DNA of 47,519 nucleotides, from the NCBI GenBank assembly GCA_048213135.1, contig PS015083.1:89116-136634 (forward strand), written 5' to 3'. The DNA is from Reclinomonas americana ATCC 50394 (taxonomy: Eukaryota > Jakobida > Jakobea > Jakobida). Positions 29,195 to 41,377 of the stretch are shown here, piece by piece (the stretch's first letter is position 1; each line of letters begins with the position of its first letter). Position numbers and translations under genes: made by a program. The notes beneath the pieces were generated by a model. That model ran no database searches. It was not told the DNA's origin and was given only the letters and a program-made list of their open reading frames with translations.

Positions 29195-32153
29195 CTAAAC
29201 TTCGTCGACAAGCTCAGCCGCTTCCTCGGCAATTGGCGGTGGTGGTCTTCTGGACCCGTACGCATTAGGTCGCTGCGTCATTGGTTGTTGCTGACCTGGT
29301 CTCAGTCCCGGCTGTTGCTGCGCCTGCGATCGGTGCTGTTGTCTCTGTCGCCTTGGTGACGGCACCGGTGGCATGTACGGCTTCATGGCCAAGAAGAGTT
29401 CGCGGAGCACGCGGTCCATGGCCCGGTAGACACGATCAGAGTATCGAATGATACGTCTGCGCCGTCGCTGAGCCTCCTCGGGTGTCTCTGCAATACGTGC
29501 TAGAAATGAGAGACGAACGAGCAAGCAGGGAAGCGGGCGAATCAGCTGGCTCACCTTCACCAGTCGAAGGCGCATCGTCGGTCGGCAGCGCCGAGTCCAA
29601 AGTAGCTGGCGGAACCTGTGCCTCGGTCGGAGCTGGAGCTGTCGATGCTCCAGCTGGAGCTGACGATGTTTCAGCAGGGGCTGGTGGCGTTCCGGCTGCA
29701 GCAGGTGGAGTCTCGGCTGGTGGCGTTGCAGCCGGGGCCTCACCACCAGCCGGTTTGTCACCACCAGCGGCCGGAGCCTCGCCACCAGCTGGCTTGTCAC
29801 CACCAGCGGCTGGAGCCTCACCACCAGCTGGCTTGTCACCACCAGCGGCTGGAGCCTCACCACCAGCTGGTTTGTCACCACCAGCGGCCGGAGCCTCACC
29901 ACCAGCTGGCTTGTCACCACCAGCGGCTGGAGTCTCACCACCAGCTGGCTTGTCACCACCAGCGGCCGGGGCTTCACCACCAGCTGGCTTGTCACCACCA
30001 GCGGCTGGAGTCTCACCACCAGCTGGCTTGTCACCACCAGCGGCCGGGGCTTCACCACCAGCTGGCTTGTCACCACCAGCGGCTGGAGTCTCACCACCAG
30101 CTGGTTTGTCACCACCAGCAGCCGGAGCCTCGCCACCAGCTGGTTTGTCACCACCAGCAGCCGGAGCCTCGCCACCAGCTGGCTTGTCACCACCAGCGGC
30201 TGGAGCCTCACCACCAGCTGGCTTGTCACCACCAGCGGCCGGAGCCTCGCCACCAGCAGGTTTGTCGCCACCAGCGGCCGGAGCCTCACCACCAGCCGGT
30301 TTGTCACCACCAGCAGCTGGAGCGGCAGCGGCACCATCACCAGCCGGCTTGTCACCACCCGCAGCTGGGGCCGCAGCAGCACCATCACCACCTGCGGGGG
30401 CGCCAGCAGCTGGTGCGGCAGCAGCACCATCACCACCTGCGGGGGCGCCAGCACCCGGGGCAGCAGCAGCACCATCACCACCTGCAGCTGGGGCGGCAGC
30501 TGGAGCGGCCGCAGCACCATCACCACCGGCAGCTGGTGCAGCAGGAGGAGCGGCAGCAGCACCGTCACCACCGGCAGCAGGAGCGGGACCGGCAGCAGCA
30601 GGGGCGGCCGCAGCACCATCACCGCCGGCAGCTGGGGCGGCAGCAGCAGGAGCAGCAGCAGCACCATCACCACCGGCAGCCGGGGCGGCAGCAGCAGGAG
30701 CGGCAGCAGCAGCACCGTCACCACCGGCAGCAGGAGCGGGACCGGCAGCAGCAGGGGCGGCCGCAGCACCATCACCACCTGCAGCAGGAGCGGGAGCGGC
30801 AGCAGCGGGAGCGGCAGCAGCACCGTCACCGCCTGCAGCTGGGGCGGCAGCTGGAGCGGCTGCGGCACCGTCACCGCCTGCAGCTGGGGCAGCAGCAGGA
30901 GCGGCAGCAGCACCATCACCACCTGCAGCAGGAGCGGCAGCAGGAGCGGCAGCAGCACCATCACCGCCTGCAGCTGGGGCGGCAGCAGCAGGAGCAGCAG
31001 CAGCACCATCACCACCGGCAGCGGGAGCGGGGCGGCAGCAGCTGGAGTGGCCGCAGCAGCACCGTCACCGCCTGCAGCTGGGGCGGCAGCAGCAGGAGCG
31101 GCCGCAGCAGCACCATCACCACCGGCAGCAGGAGCGGGAGCGGCAGCAGCTGGAGTGGCCGCAGCAGCACCATCACCGCCTGCAGCTGGGGCGGCAGCAG
31201 CTGGAGCGGCCGCAGCAGCACCATCACCACCGGCAGCGGGAGCAGGAGCGGCGGGAGCGGCAGGGGCAGCAGGTGCAGCAGGAACGGCACCTGCCTTCTT
31301 CGACCGCTTCTGCGGTGCCGACGAAAAGAAAAAAACCGAGAATGAGCTCGAAAGCAACACAGAACAAGTACTGAGCAAGCACAGACCGAGCGACGGCGAC
31401 GGCGCCTCTCACCACCTCGTCTTCGCCGCCTGCGCTTGCGCGGTTTCACCTCCGGATCATCGTTTCGTTTCACCTCATCGTCGCGGCGGCGAGGCACATC
31501 GTCACCGGTGACTTCTGCGACAGGCTTCTCATCCGTCTCCTTGACAGTGTCCTCCTCGCGGCGTCGCGTGGTCTCCACAGTGTCTGCATCCTTTGGTGCA
31601 GACGTCGACGCAGCCGGCACGTCACGATCCTCCACCGGCACCGACCTGCGACGACGATGTTTCCTCCGCCGGCTGCTCTTCTTCCTTCTGCGGACAGCCG
31701 GTGCCTCATCACCGTCCAGACTTCTGGCGTGCTCAGTAATGTCGCGCCACCACATGCGCCGACCCGAGTCAGGCGGCACAGGCTCACTCGCCCACGACTT
31801 GCGACGTTGCGCATCATTCACACGACACACCTCGCCTTTGAATGCCGGCCACACTCCACGATGCTGTGTGTGTGCGCGCGTGCGCGCATGAGAACAACAC
31901 TCGCCACCCTGGGCACATACTGACACACACTCACTGTCATCGGCAGTGGACCAAGATCGGCATCTGCACACACACACACACACAAGAGGCAACGAAGTCA
32001 GCACCAAGGACTGGAAAACCACGCAATGTGCGACGACTGACCATAGTACTCAGCCAGCAACTCATCCAACTCGTCCTCTCTGCTCGACTCGGCCACCGAC
32101 ACAAAGAAGAACACCAGTAACAACACCAACAAGCACACCACCGACAGCCTCAT
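29195..32153 (-). CDS. secreted Ala/Pro/Gly-rich repeat protein
   Basis: Unrecognised; probably secreted or surface-exposed. Signal peptide MRLSVVCLLVLLLVFFFVSV is followed by ESSREDELDELLAEYY, a short exon (DADLGPLPMT), then RGVWPAFKGEVCRVNDAQ and a very basic Arg/Lys segment with acidic patches. A large exon follows with Ala-Pro and GGDG repeats (30316-31240) and 15 copies of a 13-residue unit (PAGGEAPAAGGDK, 29731-30315). The last exon, ARIAETPEEAQRRRR to AEEAAELVDEV and stop 29195-29197, is helical, basic, then Gln/Pro-rich. One apparent 1-nt deletion near 31030 breaks the frame in the repeat, most likely a sequencing or assembly error. Same strand as the U-box gene, 141 bp upstream of its ATG. 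Confidence 0.8.
29731..30315 (-). repeat. 15 x 39-bp tandem repeat (13-aa unit)
   Basis: Near-perfect 39-bp units encode PAGGEAPAAGGDK on the minus strand, with Ala/Thr variation at the residue after GGE. The unit length keeps the frame. The high identity suggests recent expansion or homogenisation. Confidence 0.95.
30316..31240 (-). repeat. GGDG/Ala-Pro degenerate tandem repeat
   Basis: GCN/CCN-rich units of about 40-75 bp encode GGDGAAAA followed by Pro/Ala runs on the minus strand. A 1-nt length difference around 31026-31040 compared with the sister unit at about 31121-31160 shifts the frame. Confidence 0.9.
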
Positions 32154-32206
32154 TCGCAGGATATCAATTGTCCTCGTCCGCGCGAGCAGCGAGATATTTG
32201 CGACGA
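32154..32206. promoter_or_regulatory. 53-bp bidirectional spacer between two secreted-protein genes
   Basis: Only 53 bp separate the ATGs of two divergent genes that both begin with signal peptides. The spacer contains ATATCAATTG and GATATTTG words. The close pairing implies a shared promoter or transcription start sites overlapping the other gene; this is inference. Confidence 0.6.
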
Positions 32207-33073
32207 ATGTCACGCAGAGGGCGGCCTTTGTTGTTGCTGCTCCTGCTGCTTGCGCTCTCATGCGCAGCAGTGGTAGCACTAGAAGACGATCAGCAAGCTG
32301 TACTCGATGGTCACGTTCCTCGGTCACCGTCAATGTGTTTTTCTTGCGTTTTTTTATTGACTTTGTGTTTTATTGAGCAGTTGCCGCTGCACCGCTGGCG
32401 GGTGAGAGGGATTATGCGGTGGCGATGAAGCGGTTGAAAGAGTCATATGCGCGGGATGAGTTTGAGGCGATGGAATTGCTGTTGAGCGAGACCGAGTTCA
32501 ACTTTGGTGGCGGCGATGAGGCGGAGGAGATGTTGGTGGAGGTGGAGAACGAGGAGGATGATTTGCTGCAGGCGATTGAGGAGGAGCTCAACTCGCTGGA
32601 TATGACCGAGGTGAGTGTGTGCGCCGTGCGCGCGCTGCGATGACACGATCAGCTCACGAAGGAGAGTGGCGCAGATCTGGGGCCGCAACAATAACAACCA
32701 GCAGCAGAACAACCAGCAGCGTGGTGGTCCACAGGGGCAGCAGCGTGGGCGCGGTCCACCCGGTCAGCAGGGTCAGCAGGGTCGGTTGACGCAGCAGCAG
32801 CTGCTGGATATCATGAACAAGGTGCTGCCGACGCTGCACAAGGAGCTGGGCACGCTGTACCAGATGGCGCCGCAGAGCAATGGCATGCTGCATTCGCTGT
32901 ACCGTGAGCTGGACATCATGTATGGCACGAATGGGGCCGGCATGAATGCACTGGGAGCGCAGGGACAACAGCAGCAGCAGCAACAACGCGGTGGCCGGCA
33001 ACAACGAGGCGGAGGGCCGCAGCAGCAACAACAAGGCCGCTTCTTTGGAAACCAGCAAGGTGGTCGTCCTTGA
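32207..33073 (+). CDS. secreted Gln/Gly-rich protein
   Basis: Unrecognised. ATG 32207 opens a signal peptide (MSRRGRPLLLLLLLLALSCA) followed by EDDQQAVLD. After an intron the exon reads AGERDYAVAMKRLKESYARD and a strongly acidic helix (GGGDEAEEM, NEEDDLLQAIEEELNSLD). After a second intron come Asn/Gln-rich and RGGPQGQQRGRG repeats, a conserved-looking helical core QLLDIMNKVLPTLHKELGTL and LHSLYRELDIMYGTNGAGM, then a Gln/Gly/Arg-rich tail to TGA 33071-33073. About 260 aa. Divergent from the secreted repeat protein; their paired layout and signal peptides suggest co-expression, perhaps in a surface coat. No family recognised. Confidence 0.8.
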
Positions 33074-33158
33074 GTCGGGCACTGCATGCGCATGAAAGAG
33101 AAGGCGTTGTTGTATTCTCTCTGGTTCACACAGCGCACTATACTTCTTCGTCTTCCTC

Positions 33159-34649
33159 TTATATCGCCGCCGCCGCCACGGCGTTGGCCGGCAGCGTCTC
33201 CAGATGATGCGCCCATGCATCGCGCAAAAATGCCTCCATCTTTTGTGGCACTTGGTCGACCTCCTTGTAGCCGGGCAACGCGTTGATGTCGATCACAAAT
33301 GCCGTGCCTGTGCCCTTTTCGACAATCACATCAAAGCCAACCAGATCCAGCCCCTGCGGTTAGCAACATATATATGCGTTGAGAAGCCTGGTCGACCACA
33401 CTCGTGCACATTTGCGGTACCGTTCGTCGACGCATCACGCGCGCTGTGTTGCGCACAACGTCCTCGTCGACGCTTGGCGCCGTGACACTGCCGTCTGCGC
33501 CGAGAGTGAGATCGGCAGCGAAGGGTTTCTGACTCTGGAAAGAAATGGGGTCGTGGGGTTGTTCGGCTGCGTCAACGCCCGTGAGCACGACAAGCACAAG
33601 AAAAAAAGAAACACATCGCAGGGGCACACGTCGATCACCTGGTATGTCGTCGAGATTCTTCACCGACGCTCTGCGCGTGATTTCCACCACGTCGCCGATC
33701 ACATAGACCTTGAAAACCACCCCGTCGTGGTCGACAAACTGCTGTGTCAGGAACGGGTAGTCCCATGACTGCAACTCAGTGAACAGCTGCGCCTCGTTGA
33801 ACACAATGGCCATGCGATGTGCGTTCTCCGTCACCGATGCCTCCAGCGCCTTGCACACTGCACTCGTGCAAGTCGTGTGAGAGAGAGGAGAGAAAGGCGA
33901 CGAGTACACACACACACGCACGCACCCACGGGATAGTGAAGCGACAGACCATCGACTTGAAGTCGGTGGCGAGCATGTTGAATGCCCTCAAACATGAAAT
34001 ACTCGGGAACGCGCAAGCGATCGTTCCCTGCACACACTCAACGTGAGGAGACGCAGAGGGCTTTCTCCCACATGCATACGCACTCGCTCACCGATCTCGT
34101 CGCAAATCGCCTGCAACTCAGCGTACAGAGTCTCTCGGCGAAGAGTGAGCTGCACCCCAGCGAAGCGATTGACGACAAGCAGTCGTGGATGACGAGCGAC
34201 GTACGCCTGAAACCACTCGATGAGCCCATAGTAGGAGAGAGAGAGAGGGCGGGTGGGCGACGCACTTCAATCGTGGCCACACGACGCTTGGCCTCGTCCA
34301 CCCCGAGCGACGACATGACCAGGTCGTCGTTGATTTTGTGAATGAGAATGTCGACCGACGGCAACTGCTCCACCGGCAACGACAAGTCCAACATGTGACA
34401 CGCCATCCCGCGCGCAACACTGCCACACGCACGCACGCACACACATACACGTGAGACTGCTTGCACAATGCACTCTCTCTCTTCCCGCGCACTCATGTTC
34501 ACTCAACACATGATCAATCAGAGGCTCAAACAGACGCTGCGACTTGCGCGGTGGCCTGCAGACAGTGTGAGTGAGGAGTGTGCACAGAGTCGGTAAACGT
34601 GCATCACGCACCCAAACATGCCGAGGCGGAGCACAGCTTCGTGCGACAT
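33159..34649 (-). CDS. ITPK1: inositol-tetrakisphosphate 1-kinase / inositol 1,3,4-trisphosphate 5/6-kinase
   Basis: Cytosolic ATP-grasp kinase that phosphorylates inositol polyphosphates on the way to InsP6. ATG 34647-34649 starts MSHEAVLRLGMFG. Exons join in phase through VDILIHKINDDLV, HPRLLVVNRFAGV, RVPEYFMFEG, YPVVCKALEASVTENAHRMA, FVDHDGVVFKVYVIGDVVE, QKPFAADLTLG, GLDLVGFDVIVEKGTG and AFVIDINALPGYKEVD, ending at TAA 33159-33161. The HK, HDGxVFKVYVIGD and DINALPGY blocks are the ATP- and metal-binding signatures of the family, and length is near 380 aa. Divergent from the TrmH-like gene with 78 bp between ATGs. Very secure. Confidence 0.95.
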
Positions 34650-34727
34650 TCTGTAAAATGAATGGTCGTGTCCTGCATGAAGTCGCGCTCCTTCCACTCC
34701 CTCCCTCTCTTCCTCTCCGCACGCACA
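34650..34727. promoter_or_regulatory. 78-bp spacer between divergent ITPK and TrmH genes
   Basis: Pyrimidine-rich on the plus strand (CTTCCACTCCCTCCCTCTC). It must hold the start sites of both genes. Inferred from layout. Confidence 0.4.
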
Positions 34728-35872
34728 ATGCTGCAGTCACTGGCCAAGCTGGAGAGCTTTCTGTCGCCAAGTCGACTGGAGCGACTACGGCATGCTGCGT
34801 GCGATGTGAGCGCACGTGAGTGTTGAATGGTCGCTGACTGCGCTTGCAGGCCTTTTCGCAGCGTTGCGGGACGGTGGAGGTGGTGCTGGAGGCGTTGCAG
34901 AACGATCAGAATGTCGCTGCGTGGTACGTGCATCAATGCCCACGGTCGCGACAACACCGCCTCATCTCATGCATGCGTGCCAGTCTGCGTACGTGCGACG
35001 GCATCGGTGTGCATCGCGTGACGCTGGTGACACCGACAAGTCGCTTCGCCCGCATCGCCAGTGCCGTGAGCATGGGCAGTTACAAGGTCTCCTGTCTTTC
35101 TTGTCACGATCGGCGAGTCCCACAGCTTGCTAAAACATCGTGGCGGCGCAGTGGCTCGACGTGCATCGCGTGGCCACGACCGAGGAGGCGATCGCCGATC
35201 TGCAAGCACGCGGTGTGACACTGTTCACGACGGCGTTGTCGGCGACCAGCGTGGTATGCGATGCACTGCTTGAGCGAGCAGGCACAGCGCGCGACTCACT
35301 CTGTGTCTGTCAGCCCATACACCAAGTTGATTTCAGCGCCGTTCCGCGTGTGGCGATTGCGTGTTGCGTGCACATCAAGTCGCCACTGTGAATGCTCAAC
35401 AACGACGTTGACCATTGTCGTCGCCGCGCAGTTGGTACCGAAAACTCTGGCGTGTCGGATACACTGCGGCAGGCGGCCGCCCGAGACATCATTCTGCCGA
35501 TGCGCGGCATGGTGCAGTCGTACAACGTGTCGGCATCTTGTGCGTGCACAGCTCTTGCCTGTGGGGAGCGCTGATGCTTTGCCGAGCTCACTCTTGCACT
35601 CGCTGCACAGGCGCCATGGCTCTCATGGTTCACGCACAAATTGTCTGTGACCCCTCCGCAATCTTCTCACTGTCCCTTCCCCTTCCGTTTTCCGCAGTAT
35701 CTCGACAGTGTGGGCAGGTTGCACTTCGATCCGATCGCTGTGCAGTGGAGAGTGGCGGTTGGGCGTCTTTACTCACGCTCTCTGTCACAGAATACGGCCG
35801 GATCTCGCAAGTGCGCTCTCCGATCCCGAACTGCAAGCCCATTGGAGACGCTGGGTGGAGAGGGCGTGTTAG
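34728..35872 (+). CDS. TrmH/SpoU-family RNA 2'-O-methyltransferase
   Basis: Knotted (SPOUT) methyltransferase using S-adenosylmethionine; the closest pattern is TrmH, which methylates G18 of tRNA. Exons from ATG 34728 (MLQSLAKLESFLSPSRLERL) join in phase: TVEVVLEALQNDQNVAACLR, TCDGIGVHRVTLVTPTSRF, SMGSYKWLDVHRVATTEEAI, a TTALSATSV segment, VDFSAVPRVAIAFGTENSGV, ARDIILPMRGMVQSYNVSAS, and a C-terminal helix ending HWRRWVERAC with TAG 35870-35872. Motif 1 (NVAACLRTCD), motif 2 (GTENSGVSD) and motif 3 (IPMxGMVQSxNVSAS) are all present. The intron at 35363 uses GTTGCGTG, placed exactly by motif 2. Family secure; the target RNA is inferred. Confidence 0.9.
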
Positions 35873-35953
35873 ATGGTGCGGCGGCGTACAACAAATGGCT
35901 GCATAATGCAGGGTTGTGTGTACATTTTTCTTCTCTTCCAACCGGCGAGGCCC

Positions 35954-37766
35954 TCACTCATTGTAGCCCGGAACCAGGTACTGTGGCAGTTCGCGCACAC
36001 TGGCCACCAAAAAGTCCATCAGATCCTGCTGGATGAGCAGCGACGTCTCTTTGCTGATGGAGCTCACGAGCTCTTGCTTTTGTGCCGGGGTTAGCTGCAG
36101 GGGGCGATAGACGAAGCAGGTCAGAATGAGCACAAAAGAGCCGCGTTCCACAAGGTGTCGACAGACCTCGGTGGACTGAGCACCAATCAGCCGCTCTGCA
36201 CGTTTCCTCAAGTGCTGAATGTCGGGCTGTGTGGAGACATGCGCCTCCATCCGAGCTCGGAATTCGGGGAACCGATCGTGATACAGGGCGTACGCCCAGT
36301 CTTGTCGGAAGAAGCTGCACGAGGCACAAAAACCCATGTCAGCAGCGAAGCATACCGAGGGAACATTCTCCCTCCAGCACAGCACGCAACGAGATAAAGT
36401 CGTCAATGACACCCTCGTCGAACTGGTCACACAGGTTGTTGATGTACTTTTCGGGGAGGCCCACCAGCGCCTGCAGGTTCCACACCTCGACCATGTCGCG
36501 ACCAAAGTACGTGATGCCTTCCACGCGACCGGCTTGCGACGTGTACACTGCGCAGTAGCGACGCGAGGCCGAGTCCGCGCCCGTACATCGCTTCTTGCAG
36601 CTAATGGATCCGTGAAGCAAGCCGAGCGAGCCCATGTGGAACAGAATGTGTCCGCCTGCACAACGAGAGTGAGAGAGGTCGACTCGGAGTGACAACCAGA
36701 CACACATGCAACACTCCACCACCAACCAGGCAGTTTGCAGTACAGCGACTTGGGCTTGGTGAACACGGGAATGCTGGAGAACGCAGACCGCTGCCGCTCG
36801 TCTTCCTCCTCAATGACGGCATCGGGGTCGAAGATCGGCAGCAGCACCCGCGCCAACTGCCAGAAGAATTCATCAGCAAGCGGGACGAACAACGCAAAGG
36901 GGCGCGACTGCGCACCTTTTGCCCCACTTCTCGCGCATTGTAGAGCTCGAGGAACTGCGATGGACCGTACTGGCGGGAGAATCGTACCAACGGACCAGAG
37001 GCAAAGCTGCGTGCCAAAGGAAAACACACACCAGGTCACTCACGCAGCACAGCACACAGCGACAACAAGCAGAGCACCACAAACATTGTGGGATCGGCGG
37101 TCTTGAACTCCGGATCCACGACGAGACGACCGTCAAACACAATCGAGCTCTGCGTGGCTGCGCGCAGAATATCTTGGTCTCTGTGGCCGGACGCGTGTAA
37201 GAACACNNNNNNNNNNNNNNNNNNNNGCGCGTAAAAAAATTGTGTTGCGACACAAGCTACGATACTCACACATCCTTCGTGTCGCACTGGAGGAATGCAG
37301 AGCAAGCGATGCTGATCTTGGGGAGCGTGGCTGCCGCATTCTCAGCGTCTGGCTCCACCCAGCGGTGCTCCGTTTGCAAAATGTCCTCCTGCGTTGCGCG
37401 ACAATGGTGAGAATGTACGAGCGCACAAGCGCATCACGTGACAAGGAGACATACCTGGAAAATGACGGCGTTCACCTCGCCATGTTCGTTGGCCTCAAAG
37501 TCACGCAGCGAGTGATTCCTGATGACTGCCACACCCATTTCCTCCAGTGCCGCAAAGAACTGCACCGAGCGCGTCAGCAACAAGAAAAAATAGAGCAGAA
37601 GGGTGAGACATACCTTGTTCTCCACGTTCGGGTCGAACATGAGCGAGCCTTCGGCAAACGGAGGAATCACCAGCACCAGCTTGTCGGGTGGGACGCCGCA
37701 CTGAATGACGGCTGCAACGTGCACGAGTCAGCGTTCACTTGCCCGACACGCACAACAAACTACCTC

Positions 37767-37823
<57 letters not shown>

Positions 37824-40800
37824 AGACGAACACAGTCGCCTACGAAGGGTNNNNNNNNNNNNNNNNNNNNNNNNNNNNNNNNNNNNNNNNNNNNNNNNNN
37901 NNNNNNNNNNNNNNNNNNNNNNNNNNNNNNNNNNNNNNNNNNNNNNNNNNNNNNNNNNNNNNNNNNNNNNNNNNNNNNNNNNNNNNNNNNNNNNNNNNNN
38001 NNNNNNNNNNNNNNNNNNNNNNNNNNNNNNNNNNNNNNNNNNNNNNNNNNNNNNNNNNNNNNNNNNNNNNNNNNNNNNNNNNNNNNNNNNNNNNNNNNNN
38101 NNNNNNNNNNNNNNNNNNNNNNNNNNNNNNNNNNNNNNNNNNNNNNNNNNNNNNNNNNNNNNNNNNNNNNNNNNNNNNNNNNNNNNNNNNNNNNNNNNNN
38201 NNNNNNNNNNNNNNNNNNNNNNNNNNNNNNNNNNNNNNNNNNNNNNNNNNNNNNNNNNNNNNNNNNNNNNNNNNNNNNNNNNNNNNNNNNNNNNNNNNNN
38301 NNNNNNNNNNNNNNNNNNNNNNNNNNNNNNNNNNNNNNCGACGGCCACTCCTCCTTGATAAAGTGCCGCAGATTGCGGATTTGGGAGCCACGCACCAAGT
38401 TGTACAGGCCACTATCCTGCGCGGTGAACAACACAATCCCCCGGTCATGTGTTGAGAAGGCAGGAACTATGCAGCTCAATGGAGAAAGAGCAGTGACGAA
38501 CCGGCAGCCCCTCGATTGTGCGCAAAAAGGTGGGACTGAAGGTGAATTGCAGGCCGGTGGCCATCACCAGGTAGTCGTACGCAATGGAGCCGCCGCGCTG
38601 CAGGATGACGCGCTTTTTGTCACGGTCGAGCTTCTGCATCTTGTCCTTGACCACCAGCATCTTGGAGCCGTCGTGGAAAATGGTGTACCTAACAAGCGCG
38701 TTGTCGATCGATCAGCGCGTGTCATCCAGTCGCACAAGCCGCTGGTACGCAACTCTTGCATGAGGAACGGATAGCTGCTCGGGAAGAAGCTCTCCTCCGT
38801 CAGCGTCGGATACGGTGGCAGCCCTTCGGGTGACAGCAGCGTCACGCCAGTGAATGCCGAATCGGCAATCTGCAGGCAGCAGCAACGACGACAATATACC
38901 CATGAGCATGAGCAGCGAATCACTTGAAGACAAGCCGCACATTCCACAATCGACAAACCATGAGCAGTGTGTGGATAAACGCCAGTGCAGTGTCAGAGGC
39001 ACCCACGACAACGATGCGAGCGTGCACCGCCACCTGAGCGGGGGAAGTGAGCCACAAAGACGCGTGCACGCACACATGCACTCCCTCCGGGCACACACAC
39101 CTTTTCCTCACTCAGCAGACGCTTGTTCACACAGTAGCCGACACTATTCGACGAATTCGTATCGACAAAGTCCGTCACCTCCGGGTCCAGCACAAGAGTT
39201 CTGTGAACGGCGTTTTTTGTGCCAAAACATGAGAAAGTGGAGGTCAATGCACAAGCAGGCAGCGGAGCACGAAACTGACGACGCGGGGACAAAGCAATGA
39301 GCTCCTGCGACATGTGCAACACACGGGTGCCGACTTGCCACTCGTAGTACAGCAGAGTCTTGTTGAGCACACGCAAAATCTCCTGCTCGACAATGAGAGA
39401 GTGAGCACGAGAGAGTGACAGAAAGATTACGCAGCGCTGCTCCTCGTACCTTCAGAATGAAGCGCGTCTTGAAGTGATACACAGGGTTCACGGTGAGCAG
39501 TGGGACCACACACAGCTCGCGGTCCGAGTACAGAGATGTGTCCATGTACTTGGCGGTGTCGTATCGAGCTTCCCAGTCGTACGCTTTCGTGTCGACGTTG
39601 GCCACACACGCACCGACCACCACACCTTGACAGAGCACAATCAGACACTCGTGGGACGCCGACGGGCGCGCAATGGTCGACTGGAACATTGAAATGTTTT
39701 CGGCCGACTCCTGCGACGACGACGATACCGTGAGTACAACGCAGCAAGCAGGGCGATACGTCAACACAAAAGACGACGCACATGCACTTTCTCGTAGAAA
39801 GCGCTCATGAGAGCGGCATCCGCGGAGGTGGCTCGCCGCACACTAATCGGGCGCGCAAGTGCGTAGCGGTGGTGCACGAATAGCGCGCTGCCGTACAGGC
39901 TGCCAGGGTACGCCACGGCGCGGTTGAACTGCTTGAGGAACGGGAACTCGGGCGTCGTGTACGGCACCGTCAACAGCAGGAAGTTGCACGTAGGGAACAA
40001 GTCGTAGGCGGCCGGCAGGAAATCGACAGCACGCGACTCGAAGCCCTCGCGCATGCAAAACAGCGAGATGCGGAAAATGTTGTCACGACCGACGGCGGTT
40101 TCATCGTGCTGCCGCGCCGCCGGCGCTCGCAGGAAATTGTCGTACACCGACAGGTCAAACGACTGCACCAGATTGGCCAAATCGTCGACGACACACGTCA
40201 CCGCCAAGATGCCGACAAACTCGCCATCGCGCTGCGCCACTAATACAAAGTGTTCGTCGTCCTGGCTCTCCAACAACGACGCCAGGTAGAGATTGTCGTG
40301 TCGCGGTCCCACCACCGGCAAATCCTGGTTGAGCAACGGCAACAAATCGTCGTAGTCCTCCACGTAGCCTCGGCGCAGCGTCAGCTTCGGCACAAGCCTC
40401 TCGCGATTGCAGCGGTACACCACACAGCGACGCGCATCGGCGCCCTCACCCAGCTGCAGTTGCGTCAACTGCGTGCGACGGAGTAGAAAAGGAGGAGGAG
40501 GAGAGAGAGAATGAGTTCATCTTTGTCTCAGAGCGCAACGCCCCATCCACACCCCTCGTACCTCCTCAAAGTATCTGGCCTGCAGGCCCTGGAATGGCGG
40601 CGCGTCGTACACGGACATGATCAGCAGATCGTCGACCAGCGGCAACGTCTCAAACACCGACGACAGCACAGTCTGCGTGACTGCATTGCGCCACTCGGGC
40701 TCCGCCACCAGGAACGTCAGCCACAGCACCGACTCCGCCTGCGAACCCAGCGTGAGCGCACGCGCGCACACCACAACGCGTCTGCAGCACATCATCACAA

Positions 40801-41271
40801 CGCAACATCAAACTCAAAGTCTCGGCACTGCTGTCGCAGTTTGGCCTCCCACGACACCGAGTCCACTCCACCCGAGTTGACATGCAGCTGCGGGTAGTCG
40901 TTCAAGCATGCCGCGCCCACCACTCGGCCGTCCTCATTCAACGCCGCCACTCCCATGAACGAGTGCTCACTACACACACGACAGATCAGTCACAAGATGA
41001 GCACAGTCAATCCATTTCCCCCACGCAACATGAGCTGGCCCATGTCTCTGACAAAGCCGAAGCGTGGCACAAACGCAAAGTCGGACTCGGCCAACAGCGC
41101 CACCGCATCGGCGTCGGCCAGCGCCGCACGACGCACAATCACCTCGCCCTCGACAGCAAACGCTTCATACGAGTCGATGCCGCCACCGCCTCCATCCGCG
41201 CTGTCGTCGAATCCACTGTCACCGGCCAGCTCACGCGCAGCCACTTCCTCGGCCGACAGAAACTCAGCCAT
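35954..41271 (-). CDS. CFAP61: cilia- and flagella-associated protein 61 (CFAP61/FAP61)
   Basis: Axonemal protein of the calmodulin- and spoke-associated complex near radial spoke 3. ATG 41269-41271 (MAEFLSAEEVAARELAGDSG). The first part is acetyltransferase-like (VIVRRAALADADAVALLAES, FVPRFGFVRDMGQLM, RVVGAACLNDYPQL, FVLVAQRDGEFVGILAV). A Rossmann-type FAD/NAD region follows (ARIVVVGASDTALAFIHTLL, LLSPEGLPPYPTL, AYDYLVMATGLQFTF). The C-terminal part holds YFGRDMVEVWNLQALVGLP, FFRQDWAYALYHDRFPEF and QYLVPGYNE, stop 35954-35956. Over a dozen short exons; gaps at 37207-37226 and 37851-38338 remove some sequence. GTTGCG donors at 36390 and 38753. The domain order is characteristic. It is the best evidence that this organism has a flagellum. 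Confidence 0.88.
37764..37820. repeat. (CA)n microsatellite in a CFAP61 intron
   Basis: Long CACACA run close to the edge of the 488-N gap at 37851-38338. Confidence 0.95.
37851..38338. other. assembly gap (488 N) inside CFAP61
   Basis: Falls between the exon encoding GLQFTFSP / a following segment and the exon with FDPNVENK-type sequence; some coding sequence is probably missing. Confidence 0.9.
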
Positions 41272-41377
41272 TGTTACGCGCAAAGAAACAACGGAAATGG
41301 ACAGATTGCGCTGCGCGAGCGCGATTGTGCCTAGCTGCTTTTATTTTGCTTCGTATCGTTCTACGTACTTTGCTGGC
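41272..41377. promoter_or_regulatory. 106-bp spacer between divergent CFAP61 and nuclease-like genes
   Basis: Contains TTTTATTTTG and CGTATCGTTCTACG words; no gene. Promoter role inferred from layout. Confidence 0.4.

Noticed and set aside
29482-31374. A 630-residue plus-strand ORF (and a 575-residue one in another frame) through the repeat region
   Set aside because: GC-rich in-frame repeats keep several frames open. The minus-strand frame has a signal peptide, properly phased introns and a natural C-terminal exon; the plus-strand frames have none of these.
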